From FEN-1297 sp964498065 (GTDB lineage Bacteria > Bacteroidota > Ignavibacteria > Ignavibacteriales > Ignavibacteriaceae): DNA of 64,000 nt. The notes beneath the pieces are model-generated. The model was not told where the DNA came from. It searched no databases and saw only the letters and a list, made by a program, of their open reading frames with translations. Each line of letters starts with the position of its first letter. Position 1 is the first letter of the stretch. Made by a program: the position numbers and the translations under genes. Below are positions 9,848-17,780 of the stretch, one piece after another. The stretch is from positions 1 through 64,000 of the forward strand of contig CAZCFZ010000020.1 in NCBI GenBank assembly GCA_964498065.1, given 5' to 3'.

Positions 9848-10630
9848 TTGGGGCATAAAAGATACGGGTACTTACCCAAATCAAAAATCTGGCGTGAGAT
9901 TGTAAACAGCTTAGGCGACTACTCTTTAGGCGCAACAGAAATCTCAGATATTGCAAAAAGCACCCTCCGGAATATCCAAACTCAATACAACAATTTAAAA
10001 AATGACCCCTCAATAAATGCAGCGTACGAATATTTAATACAGGTTTCTTTAGCATTTCAAACAGACAATCCGCTAAAGTACTTAACAGAACAAAAGATAC
10101 TTGATAAAGAAGAGCTGTCGTTAATACGATTAGCAAGAGGCGCGACAAAATATAAAACTGATGAAGTCGTATCACACGAATATCAGACGTTTGCAAGGCA
10201 AGCGGCAATTGATGCAATAAATAACTGGTATAAAGCAAACATAGAAAGGGGCAGAAGCTTATTTAGTGAGGGAATCGATTCAAATGTAATATTTAAAAAA
10301 GCTGCCCGAGCTGAAGGTTTTTGTGAATTATCAAGACTATATTTTTCTAAGCTAACTGAGCGTTATCTAAAATATTTTCTTGAACGGGAAGCATCGACAA
10401 GAATCAGTAATGTAAATGAGAGAGAAAAATTCTCAAATGAAATTAAAAAGCAAGTCGATGATATTTCCAAACACGCATTTGAAACTGCTAAGATAACAGA
10501 ATCCTTTTCTGCAGGATGGTTTAATAATCACGTTAGGAATAACGTACCGAATGATTATGAGATAAAGAATTTTCTTGCAACATCATTTGGTAAAATGAAA
10601 AGTGAACTCTTAAGGGAAGAAGCTAAATGA
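9848..10630 (+). CDS. Partner protein of the QueC-like enzyme; N-terminus Met-Gly (unknown family)
   Basis: This 260-residue, mostly helical protein has no recognised catalytic motif, signal peptide or membrane segment. The chosen start is TTG at 9848: an in-frame TAA precedes it directly and an AGGGG ribosome-binding site lies about 4 bases upstream. The protein therefore begins Met-Gly-His-Lys, and Met removal would expose an N-terminal glycine. The gene overlaps the next by 4 bases (ATGA), so the two are translated together. QatB of the qatABCD defence system and the partner of QueC-like enzymes in type IV CBASS also begin Met-Gly. I infer it may be the protein substrate of the neighbouring enzyme. 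I see no clear sequence identity to QatB. Confidence 0.6.
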   Translation: MGHKRYGYLPKSKIWREIVNSLGDYSLGATEISDIAKSTLRNIQTQYNNLKNDPSINAAYEYLIQVSLAFQTDNPLKYLTEQKILDKEELSLIRLARGATKYKTDEVVSHEYQTFARQAAIDAINNWYKANIERGRSLFSEGIDSNVIFKKAARAEGFCELSRLYFSKLTERYLKYFLEREASTRISNVNEREKFSNEIKKQVDDISKHAFETAKITESFSAGWFNNHVRNNVPNDYEIKNFLATSFGKMKSELLREEAK

Positions 10631-12381
10631 GTGAGTTCACTGAACATATTATAGCTTGTAACGGGATTAAACTAAAAGAATACGAAGGCGATTTTAGATA
10701 CCTTGAACTACAGCATTTAGAAGGCAGCAAAGAGCAAAACGTAAATCTGCACTTAAATACATTCGTTACTAAGATTTACAAACTAAACAATAGACTAAAA
10801 GATTTATTAGAAATAGCCGGATACGTTTTTGCTGCGGATAGAAAAACCTACCGAGGCAAATCAGACGATTTAGAATATCATAGCTGGAGCAGAGCGTTTA
10901 ATTTCCATATAGAAGTTAGAGATTTAAATTTCTGGAGAAGAAAGGAAGTGCAAGAGCTTTTAGAAAATGCTTTAGTGTTTATGAGCGGCGATCATAGTTA
11001 CAAATTTAACTTTTGCCAAGCTAAAGAGGATTTCCCAACGAGTATTTTTGATAATGAAAAGTTTGAAGTGCAAACACCGGAAAAATTAAAAGTGGCTTTA
11101 TACTCAGGCGGTATTGATTCATTATCTGGTGCGATTGAAACGCTTGAAGCAACTGATTCCGAAATTTGTCTGGTTAGTCATCAGTCCGGGCAACCGGGGA
11201 CAATAATGACCCAAAGAGTAATATATGAGCAGCTTAAAAGTCTTTATCAGGATAGATGTAACCATTATAAATTTCATTGCGGATTGCACGGAATAAAATC
11301 GAAAGATGAAACACAAAGGACAAGGTCTTTCTTATACTGCTCGACAGCCTTTGCAATAGCAAAGACGTATAAGCAGGATTGTATTTATGTTTTTGAGAAT
11401 GGAATAACATCTCTGAATTTTTCTGAAACACAGGACTTGATGAATGCACGATCAAGCAGGACAACACACCCTCAAACACTATCAAGGCTGGAAGAATTAT
11501 TTACCTCTATCGCTGAGGAAGATTTTCATATTTATAATCCCTTTCTATTTAAAACTAAGACAGAAGTAGCTGAAGTAATAAAAACTTATAATAAGCTGGA
11601 TATATTCGACACATCTGTATCGTGCAGTGTTACAAGAAATAAAGAAAGAGGGAATACGCATTGCGGGAAATGTTCGCAATGTATAGATAGAAGATTTGCG
11701 GTTTATGCTGCCGGCATTGAGAAATATGACGATAACGGGCTTTATCATTTTGATTTTTTACAGGATGATTTGATAAATGATGATATTAAGAAGGCGCTAA
11801 CGGATTATATAAGGCTGGCAAATAAATGGGCAAAACAAGATATAGATAGCTGGTGGGAAGAACGAAGTTTGGAAATACTTGAAATAATAGACTTCATTAA
11901 AGGAGAATCTGAGCAAGATAAAATGAAGCAGCTATACGACTTATGTTACAAGCATTCGCAAAATATTGAAGCTGCGATAAAAAGAATGAGAGATTTATAT
12001 GATCCACCTTTATCATCGGTTAGACCAAATTCATTTTTCAATTTGATTATAGGACCAAGAGTTTACCAGAAAGAAATAGATAAGCCACCAAAAGAAAAAC
12101 CATCCAATGAAATTGAAATACCCACTAAACAATTGAAGAAATTTGCTAAAGAAACTTGTGAAGCATTAATTAAAGAAAAGAAAATTACCGAAGAGCTAAC
12201 AGAGACAAAGACAAAAAGAAATATCAGCAGCTTAATAGTAAAAGAGCTAAAAAGAAAACGATATAAGTTAACTACGCAAAACGAGAATACTATCAGTGAT
12301 TATTTCAGAAAGTTAGAATTGCATCTCAAGAAAGAAAAAAATGGGAAACTGGTCGTAATAGAAAATCACCAAAAGAATTAA
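10627..12381 (+). CDS. QueC-like PP-loop enzyme with N-terminal and C-terminal extensions (QatC/Cap9-type)
   Basis: QueC makes 7-cyano-7-deazaguanine in queuosine synthesis, and defence-associated relatives exist (QatC, type IV CBASS). In this 584-residue protein the PP-loop 'YSGGIDSLSG' lies at residues about 159-168, preceded by roughly 150 residues absent from housekeeping QueC (usually near 220 residues). The zinc site is present near residues 334-353: 'SVSCS' followed by 'HCGKCSQC', four Cys in QueC spacing. After about residue 385 comes a 200-residue charged helical tail ending in a lysine-rich region. Catalytic elements look intact. It overlaps the Met-Gly partner gene by 4 bases. No queD, queE or queF genes are nearby, so a biosynthetic role is unlikely. 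No ATPase or TatD nuclease (QatA, QatD) accompanies it. Confidence 0.85.
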   Translation: MSEFTEHIIACNGIKLKEYEGDFRYLELQHLEGSKEQNVNLHLNTFVTKIYKLNNRLKDLLEIAGYVFAADRKTYRGKSDDLEYHSWSRAFNFHIEVRDLNFWRRKEVQELLENALVFMSGDHSYKFNFCQAKEDFPTSIFDNEKFEVQTPEKLKVALYSGGIDSLSGAIETLEATDSEICLVSHQSGQPGTIMTQRVIYEQLKSLYQDRCNHYKFHCGLHGIKSKDETQRTRSFLYCSTAFAIAKTYKQDCIYVFENGITSLNFSETQDLMNARSSRTTHPQTLSRLEELFTSIAEEDFHIYNPFLFKTKTEVAEVIKTYNKLDIFDTSVSCSVTRNKERGNTHCGKCSQCIDRRFAVYAAGIEKYDDNGLYHFDFLQDDLINDDIKKALTDYIRLANKWAKQDIDSWWEERSLEILEIIDFIKGESEQDKMKQLYDLCYKHSQNIEAAIKRMRDLYDPPLSSVRPNSFFNLIIGPRVYQKEIDKPPKEKPSNEIEIPTKQLKKFAKETCEALIKEKKITEELTETKTKRNISSLIVKELKRKRYKLTTQNENTISDYFRKLELHLKKEKNGKLVVIENHQKN

Positions 12382-12431
12382 AAAGGATTATCCCCAAAAT
12401 CCTCACGAAATCCCCGCTTGTTCCCCTCTGA

Positions 12432-12466
12432 CTTCCCCTTTTTATTGCAAGATAAAAAAGGAGAAG
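12432..12466 (+). promoter_or_regulatory. Hairpin covering the ribosome-binding site of the HTH gene
   Basis: CTTCCCCTTTTT (12432-12443) can pair with AAAAAAGGAGAAG (12454-12466) around a loop of about 10 bases. The AAGGAG inside the right arm is the apparent ribosome-binding site for the ATG at 12474. The structure could restrain translation of the excisionase-like gene, or could serve as a weak terminator for the QueC-like gene that ends at 12381. Confidence 0.4.
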
Positions 12467-12473
12467 AAAGGAA

Positions 12474-12761
12474 ATGCGAAGCAACGAAATAAAGAAGCAA
12501 CTGGAAGAGATTAAAACTCTTCTCAGAAAGCAGGAAGACAAACCTCTTAACTTCAACCAGGCTGCGGAGTATTTAGGATTCAGCCACTCTTACCTCTACA
12601 AATTAACTTCAAGAAAGATTATTCCTTGCCACAGGCCAACTGGAAAGATGCTGTTCTTTTCAAAGACGGAGCTTGACGAGTGGATATTTGATAACAGAGA
12701 TCAGAAGTCGGAAGACAGAAGCCAGAATGATGAAAGAGAGGACGATGAGGAGCCTCCTTGA
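12474..12761 (+). CDS. Excisionase/AlpA-type helix-turn-helix protein
   Basis: The small 95-residue DNA-binding protein has a MerR-like winged HTH at residues 23-68: 'FNQAAEYLGFSHSYLYKLTS' followed by 'IPCHRPTGKMLFFSKTELDEWI'. This is the excisionase/AlpA (HTH_17) pattern. The N-terminal 22 residues form a short coiled coil and the tail is very acidic. Such proteins act as directionality factors or activators for a nearby integrase. The integrase at 12984 and the primase at 14105 follow on the same strand, which fits. The ATG at 12474 has a good GGAGAAGAAAGG upstream. Confidence 0.8.
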   Translation: MRSNEIKKQLEEIKTLLRKQEDKPLNFNQAAEYLGFSHSYLYKLTSRKIIPCHRPTGKMLFFSKTELDEWIFDNRDQKSEDRSQNDEREDDEEPP

Positions 12762-12771
12762 AGCAGTTCTT

Positions 12772-12812
12772 CTTTCTTTTGTCTTGATACAAAAGAAACA
12801 AAAAATCAAGAC
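12772..12812. repeat. Palindromic intergenic repeat
   Basis: TTTCTTTTGT (12773-12782) pairs with ACAAAAGAAA (12789-12798), and the overlapping GTCTTGAT (12781-12788) pairs with ATCAAGAC (12805-12812). The two alternative hairpins make this a compact switch-like palindrome. Similar sequences recur in Bacteroidota genomes as dispersed repeats. It starts just after the HTH gene stop and could also fold as a transcript end. Confidence 0.5.
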
Positions 12813-12983
12813 TGCAAATAAACCACTAAAATTTTATTCCATTCCGTTACAGAAAAAGAACTCGCTACGCTCAAACAGCTTTTTCTGTTTAACACTTCAT
12901 TACATAAAATTTTTTAACGTGATTTATTTGAGGTCGGTTAGAGAAAAGGAAGCAAATTAAAATAAGAGTTTAATGGAATTACG

Positions 12984-14042
12984 ATGGAAGGATTAAATAA
13001 CATAAATAATGAGATTCCGAATGTTGGAAGCAACACAGATCCATTGCAGGCGTTTAAAAACTTTTCTGCTGCAGATATGGAAAAGATAAAATTACTTGCA
13101 GGACTGCTCGGTATTGGTAATCAACAGCGTACAATAAAAGAAACTGTAACTGTTGAACAGGGTTTTAGCGAGTACAATAAACTCATTGAGTTTAATCTTA
13201 CCAAAAAATCTGTTGCATCGGCAAAGACAGCCGAAAGAAGATTTTTAGAATTCATTCCCGGAAACAGAGCATTAAATACAATTGAGAGAAAAGATGCTGA
13301 AAATTTAATGATGAAGATTTCTAAGTCTGCTCCTCTTGGCTGCTACAACTACCTTAAAGTGTTTAGAACAATATTTAATGTTTTTGTGGATTGGAATTAT
13401 GTTTCTTCAAATCCCTTCCTAAAAGTTAAGCTACCCAAAAGACAAAAAGATGAACCGGTTGTATTCACTGAAGAACAAATACGAATTGTTTGTGAAAAGC
13501 TTTCGGCAAAAGGCAAAGATGTAATTGCCGATATGGTTCTCTTTGCAGTGGAAACAGGATTGAGATTAGATGAAGAAAATAATTTGAGATGGAGTGACGT
13601 TGATTTTAAGAACAAGGTTATAACCATCGGGAATAAACTGTTCAAAACAAAATCTAAGAAGGTGAGAAGAATTCCTTTTAATGAAAGAATGGAGAGAATA
13701 TTACTGAGAAGTTCTAACCGACAGCTTAAGAAGGGCAACCCACCCCTTTATCCCCTCCAAGGAGGGGAAAGGTCTGGATTTGTTTTTGTAAAAAGCAACG
13801 GACAGCAATATAAAAAGGATACTGTTTCCAAAACGTTAAAGAAAGTAATGAAGGAAACCGGGCTGCCGGATGAACTTCACTGGCATTGCTTACGTGCTAC
13901 TGCAGCTACGCGATGGGCGAGCAATAAGGTGCCAATCTTTACCGTTTCTAAACTTCTCGGTCATTCAACTGTAAATGTAACAACCAGGTATTATGCAGGA
14001 ATTGATTTGGATGAGTTGAGGGATGCGGTTAATAGGATGTAA
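12984..14042 (+). CDS. Tyrosine recombinase (integrase) of the inner mobile element
   Basis: The 352-residue protein is a site-specific recombinase. An N-terminal core-binding SAM-like domain (residues about 55-150) precedes the catalytic domain. Catalytic residues can be seen in 'GLRLDEENNLRW' (Arg near 192), 'HWHCLRATAA' (His/Arg near 296-301), 'LLGHST' (His near 325) and 'RYYAG' (Tyr near 336). The first 50 residues are an unusual extension. An in-frame palindromic repeat adds about 12 residues ('GNPPLYPLQGGERSG') near residue 255, between the conserved Lys strand and the HxxR box. It lies in a surface-loop position, so the enzyme may still work. It precedes the primase gene directly; together with the HTH gene they form a mobile-element core. 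Confidence 0.93.
   Translation: MEGLNNINNEIPNVGSNTDPLQAFKNFSAADMEKIKLLAGLLGIGNQQRTIKETVTVEQGFSEYNKLIEFNLTKKSVASAKTAERRFLEFIPGNRALNTIERKDAENLMMKISKSAPLGCYNYLKVFRTIFNVFVDWNYVSSNPFLKVKLPKRQKDEPVVFTEEQIRIVCEKLSAKGKDVIADMVLFAVETGLRLDEENNLRWSDVDFKNKVITIGNKLFKTKSKKVRRIPFNERMERILLRSSNRQLKKGNPPLYPLQGGERSGFVFVKSNGQQYKKDTVSKTLKKVMKETGLPDELHWHCLRATAATRWASNKVPIFTVSKLLGHSTVNVTTRYYAGIDLDELRDAVNRM
13738..13772 (+). repeat. In-frame GC-rich palindromic repeat inside the integrase gene
   Basis: TCCCCTCC (13751-13758) and GGAGGGGA (13761-13768) form a perfect stem with a 2-base loop. They are preceded by ACCCACCCCTTTA. The same unit recurs at 14437-14467 inside the next gene. It is much richer in G and C than the surrounding gene, and its translation interrupts an otherwise conserved integrase fold. 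Confidence 0.7.
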
Positions 14043-14044
14043 TG

Positions 14045-14080
14045 CCCTCACCCCAGCCCTCTCCCAAAGGGAGAGGGAGT
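14045..14080 (+). repeat. GC-rich palindromic repeat at the integrase/primase junction
   Basis: CCCTCTCCC (14057-14065) and GGGAGAGGG (14069-14077) pair around AAA, preceded by CCCTCACCCCAG. This resembles REP-type elements found dispersed in many bacteria. It begins 2 bases after the integrase stop and just before the primase ribosome-binding site. It creates a false upstream start (14042) for the primase frame. Confidence 0.7.
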
Positions 14081-14104
14081 TTTAAAAGAAAATGGAGTTT
14101 TAGT

Positions 14105-16426
14105 ATGAGTACTTATAAAGAGATAGCAAAAATTTATAAAAACAAAATGAGTATAAATGTACTGCCGTTGAAAGGTAAGAGACCTATGATTGAATGGGAT
14201 AAATGGCAATGCGAAATACAAACTGAAGAAGATATAAACAAAATGGATTGGAATAATTCCACCGGACTTGGCGGAATACAGGGCATAAATGATTGGCGGT
14301 GCATTGATATTGACGGCGCTGAGGATTATGAGATTGTCGAGAAAATATTAATTGAATTAGAACTGCCGGAAAGATATTGCTGGGTAATCCAGAGTGGAAG
14401 CTGTGAGGGTTTTCATATTTACATCAGATGCAAAGAACCCACCCCTAAATCCCCTCCAGGGAGGGGACTTTTGGAGAAGTTGGGCGGAGCGAAATCCGTT
14501 TACAAATACGAAATGAAGAAAGACGGCTTTTGCAAACATATTGAATTGCGCTGGATGAATTGCCAAACTGCTTTGCCTCCTTCAATGCACGAGAGCGGCG
14601 GGATTTATAATTTCTATTTTGATGAACCGAAAGAGCCCCCGGACTATGTTACTATAGAAAAAGTTATTGAGTGTTTGGATAAGTATTGTTTGTTAGAAAC
14701 GCAAAGAGCAGAGAGCAAAGCGAAAAGAACTGAAGATAATAGAAAAACTGAAAAAGTTTATTATGATAAGGCGAGACTGGAAAGTGCACTTGATTATCTT
14801 TCTCAGAATCTGCCGGATGGCAGTTATGAGGAATGGTATAAAATCGGTTTTGCATTAGTCCCTTTGAATGAGCAGGGCGAAAAATATTTTGTTGGAATGA
14901 GTCTCAAAATTCCAAGCTATAATGATTCTGAATTTGAGCTAAAGAAAAAATTTGAATCGCTTGTTAAAGATTATGACGGCAGAGTTACAATAGGAACTAT
15001 TTACCACATTGCAGAAATGTATGGGTGGAAGAAGCCGGTAATTAAGTTCTGGTTCAGGGAAAATGAAAAATTAAAAATCTCCCGGATTCGCTTTAAGAAA
15101 TTTTTGGAAAGCGAAGGGTTCTGTAAGTATAAAATAGAATCGAATCATTTATTCGTAAGGATTGAAAACAACATAGTGGAAGAAATTGACGGCATAGATG
15201 TTAAAGAATTTGTGATGAATTATCTAGAACGGATGGCAACGGAAGAATTTGAGGGGACAAACAGGAATGAGATAATCGATGCTTTAATAAAATCTGCGAA
15301 TCAGCTTTTCACGCAGCAGTTTCTTGAATTCTTGATTACCAGGTATATTGAATTTAATAAAGACACTTTCGGCAAAGGATATTTTTATTTCAAGAATGGT
15401 TTTGTGGAAGTTAGCAGAGGTTTAACGGATTTTTATAATTATAAAAAGCTAAATAAGCATATCTGGAAAAAACAGATCATTGACCGCAACTTTATTGAAG
15501 GTAAAAAGAGAAGCGTGTTTGAAGATTTCCTATTTAATGTTTGCCGTAATGAAGTTAAACGATATGAGGCGTTAAAAAGCGGAATTGGATATTTACTGCA
15601 TACTTATAAAGATCCTTCATTAGCTAAAGCTGTTGTGTTCATAGACGAAAAATTGAGCGATGGTGCATTTGGAAGAAGCGGAAAAGGTTTGGTTATTAAG
15701 TCTATCTCGCAGGTTAGAAATGTAGTAATTGAGGACGGAAGGAATTTCAATCCCTCAAAGAATTTTGCTTTCCAGCGAGTTAAAGCCGATACAAATATTG
15801 TGGGCTTTGAAGATATCCGGGAAAAATTTCCGTTTGAAAGATTGTTCTCAATTATTACTGATGGAATTACAATTGAGAGAAAAAATAAAGACGAGGTTCA
15901 TCTCGGTTATGATGAATCACCAAAGGTTGTAATATCAACAAACTTTTCTATTGCCGGTGTTGATGATTCCACGCTTGACCGGCAGTTTATTATTGAGTTC
16001 TCTGATTATTACAATAAATCTCATCGGCCGGTTGATGATTTTGGCAAACCCTTTTTCGGTAGTTGGAATGAAGATGAATGGAGCAACTTTGATAATTTTA
16101 TGATCGGCTGTCTGCAGCTATACCTTAGAAAAGGATTAGTTGCTTATGAGTATATAAATCTTGAAAAGAAGAAACTGATTGATGAAACTTGCCAGGATTT
16201 TGTCGAATTTGCTGAAGATGGAATTGAAGTCGGCAAGGAGTATGAGAAAAAAGAATTGTATGAAAATTTCAAAAAAGAGTATGAGGATTTTGATAAACTT
16301 ACTCAAAGTAAGTTTACCAGGTGGCTGAAGGTTTGGGGGAAGGTGAAGAATTATGAAGTTGTTGAGGGAAAGACTGGGAGTAAGAGAACAATAAAATATA
16401 AAACACGATATGATATAGAAATTTGA
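14105..16426 (+). CDS. Primase-polymerase/SF3 helicase replication protein
   Basis: This is a bifunctional replication initiator typical of plasmids, phage satellites and integrative elements. I place the start at ATG 14105, with GGAG 7 bases upstream. The in-frame ATG at 14042 would only translate the palindromic repeat. Domains over 773 residues: Prim-Pol at about 10-125 ('LPLKGKRPMIEWDKWQ', 'IDIDGAEDYEIV', and 'IQSGSCEGFHIYI' for the catalytic His); PriCT-type helical domain about 200-285 ('ALDYLSQNLPDGSYEEWYKI'); and a superfamily 3 helicase with Walker A 'GRSGKG' near 522, then 'VGFEDIREKFPFERLFS' and a 'VVISTNFSI' sensor. A palindromic repeat is translated near residue 112-122, inside the Prim-Pol domain. 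Confidence 0.85.
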   Translation: MSTYKEIAKIYKNKMSINVLPLKGKRPMIEWDKWQCEIQTEEDINKMDWNNSTGLGGIQGINDWRCIDIDGAEDYEIVEKILIELELPERYCWVIQSGSCEGFHIYIRCKEPTPKSPPGRGLLEKLGGAKSVYKYEMKKDGFCKHIELRWMNCQTALPPSMHESGGIYNFYFDEPKEPPDYVTIEKVIECLDKYCLLETQRAESKAKRTEDNRKTEKVYYDKARLESALDYLSQNLPDGSYEEWYKIGFALVPLNEQGEKYFVGMSLKIPSYNDSEFELKKKFESLVKDYDGRVTIGTIYHIAEMYGWKKPVIKFWFRENEKLKISRIRFKKFLESEGFCKYKIESNHLFVRIENNIVEEIDGIDVKEFVMNYLERMATEEFEGTNRNEIIDALIKSANQLFTQQFLEFLITRYIEFNKDTFGKGYFYFKNGFVEVSRGLTDFYNYKKLNKHIWKKQIIDRNFIEGKKRSVFEDFLFNVCRNEVKRYEALKSGIGYLLHTYKDPSLAKAVVFIDEKLSDGAFGRSGKGLVIKSISQVRNVVIEDGRNFNPSKNFAFQRVKADTNIVGFEDIREKFPFERLFSIITDGITIERKNKDEVHLGYDESPKVVISTNFSIAGVDDSTLDRQFIIEFSDYYNKSHRPVDDFGKPFFGSWNEDEWSNFDNFMIGCLQLYLRKGLVAYEYINLEKKKLIDETCQDFVEFAEDGIEVGKEYEKKELYENFKKEYEDFDKLTQSKFTRWLKVWGKVKNYEVVEGKTGSKRTIKYKTRYDIEI
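14437..14467 (+). repeat. Second in-frame copy of the GC-rich palindromic repeat, inside the primase gene
   Basis: ACCCACCCCTAAATCCCCTCC is followed by AG and then GGAGGGG, with CCCCTCC at 14451-14457 pairing with GGAGGGG at 14460-14466. It matches the unit at 13738-13772 almost base for base and lies in the same orientation. It is read as 'PTPKSPPGRG', just after the strand carrying the primase catalytic His. Confidence 0.7.
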
Positions 16427-16577
16427 ATTAAAAGTATTAAAATATAAGATGAATTTAATCTATCAATATTATAAGTTTATTAACCAAAAAATAATTTAGA
16501 AAAAAAATATAAAATTTTATTTGAGAATAGAATTCATCCAGAACTTATAGATATAGTTAACAGACTACGGAGGCAAG

Positions 16578-17516
16578 GTGAGAAATATTAAAATACTATT
16601 TATAACCTTTATATTAATTTCTTCTCAAAATACATTTGGGCAAAATTACACCCCGGAAATTTTTGAAAAAGGTGTTATAAGCACTGGTGAATATGAAACA
16701 CACCCCGCTTTTACACCAACCGGGGACACGCTTTATTTCTTAAAATGTAATACAGACGCAAGTTTTTGTATTATTTGTGTTTCTTATAAAGTGAATGGAA
16801 AATGGACATCACCGGAAATTGCCGAATTCTCCGGTAAATATTTAGATGCAGACCCTTTTGTTACAAAAGATGGAAACACAATCTATTTTGTTTCAAACCG
16901 ACCATTAGATGAGTCTCAACAAACAAAAGATAATTGGGATATTTGGGAAACAGTAAAAACAGATACTGGATGGAGAAAACCGATCCACTTAGATTATCCA
17001 ATAAATAGTGATGGAAGTAATTTTTATCCAACAATAGCAGACAATGGAAATTTATATTTCGGTTCTACCAGAAAAGGTGGTTTTGGTGGAGCTGATATTT
17101 ATGTATCAAAATATGAAAATGGAAAATATACAACTCCAATAAACTTAGGCGACTCGATCAATACTGAGCATAACGAATATGAACCGTTTATTGCACCAGA
17201 TGAAAGTTACATGGTTTTTATGGCAACAATACCTAATGGATTATCGCACGCTGATTTTTATATAAGCCATAATCTAAATGGGCACTGGAGTAAAGCAAAA
17301 AAACTTCCGGAACCAATAAGTTCATCTGCAACAGACTGGGGAGGAAAAGTTACACGTGATGGAAAGTATTTTTTCTTTGGAAGCAACCGAAGTAAAAAAA
17401 TAAAGGAACTTCCTAAAAGAGAAAACATAGTAGAGTTCTCCAAAAGGTTAAATTTTCCCGGAAATGGCTTAGGTGATATTTATATGATTGATGCTTATAA
17501 AGTGCTAGGCTATTAG
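16578..17516 (+). CDS. Secreted TolB/PD40-type beta-propeller protein
   Basis: The 312-residue protein has a clear signal peptide (residues 1-21, 'ILFITFILISSQNTFG|Q'). Repeated blades follow of the form 'hPAFTPTGDTLYF', 'DPFVTKDGNTIYFVS', 'YPTIADNGNLYFGS', 'EPFIAPDESYMVF' and 'GKVTRDGKYFFFGS', the PD40/WD40-like repeat of TolB and OmpA-linked periplasmic proteins. Two Cys pairs occur near residues 54-65. The start is GTG with GGAGG 4 bases upstream. It probably sits in the periplasm or is anchored outside and binds peptides or glycans; no enzyme motif is seen. It follows the primase by 150 bases and has no visible functional link to it. Confidence 0.7.
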   Translation: MRNIKILFITFILISSQNTFGQNYTPEIFEKGVISTGEYETHPAFTPTGDTLYFLKCNTDASFCIICVSYKVNGKWTSPEIAEFSGKYLDADPFVTKDGNTIYFVSNRPLDESQQTKDNWDIWETVKTDTGWRKPIHLDYPINSDGSNFYPTIADNGNLYFGSTRKGGFGGADIYVSKYENGKYTTPINLGDSINTEHNEYEPFIAPDESYMVFMATIPNGLSHADFYISHNLNGHWSKAKKLPEPISSSATDWGGKVTRDGKYFFFGSNRSKKIKELPKRENIVEFSKRLNFPGNGLGDIYMIDAYKVLGY

Positions 17517-17780
17517 CAGTGCGGTTTATAAAACTATTCATTGTTGTATAATAATCGGTTAATATGCTTTATTATTGTTATTATTTTGTATTTAGCCGGT
17601 TACACCCGCATTGCTCTTGAATCTTTGTTTGCGGTAGTTTTTAAATCTATAGCATTTGTACGTTGTTGGTAACCTGTATAATTGAAATGGATCCCGCTAT
17701 GATTGCACGCTGATATATCGCCCCGACTTTTACTTTGGGTAGCCGAGTTGAGTTGACGTTTAGCAAAATTTACTAGTTTT

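Noticed and set aside
9834..10238. Minus-strand frame opposite the Met-Gly partner gene
   Set aside because: It is a shadow. The plus-strand gene has a ribosome-binding site and is coupled by ATGA to the QueC-like gene.
12673..12960. Open frame overlapping the excisionase-like gene
   Set aside because: It lies mostly in the palindromic repeat, has no recognisable domain or ribosome-binding site, and overlaps a well-supported HTH gene.
17517..17780. Possible integron attC-like sequence (GGTTACACCCGCATTGC region)
   Set aside because: I could not find a matching GTTRRRY core and its complementary inverse core at the right spacing. No integrase of the integron type is nearby.
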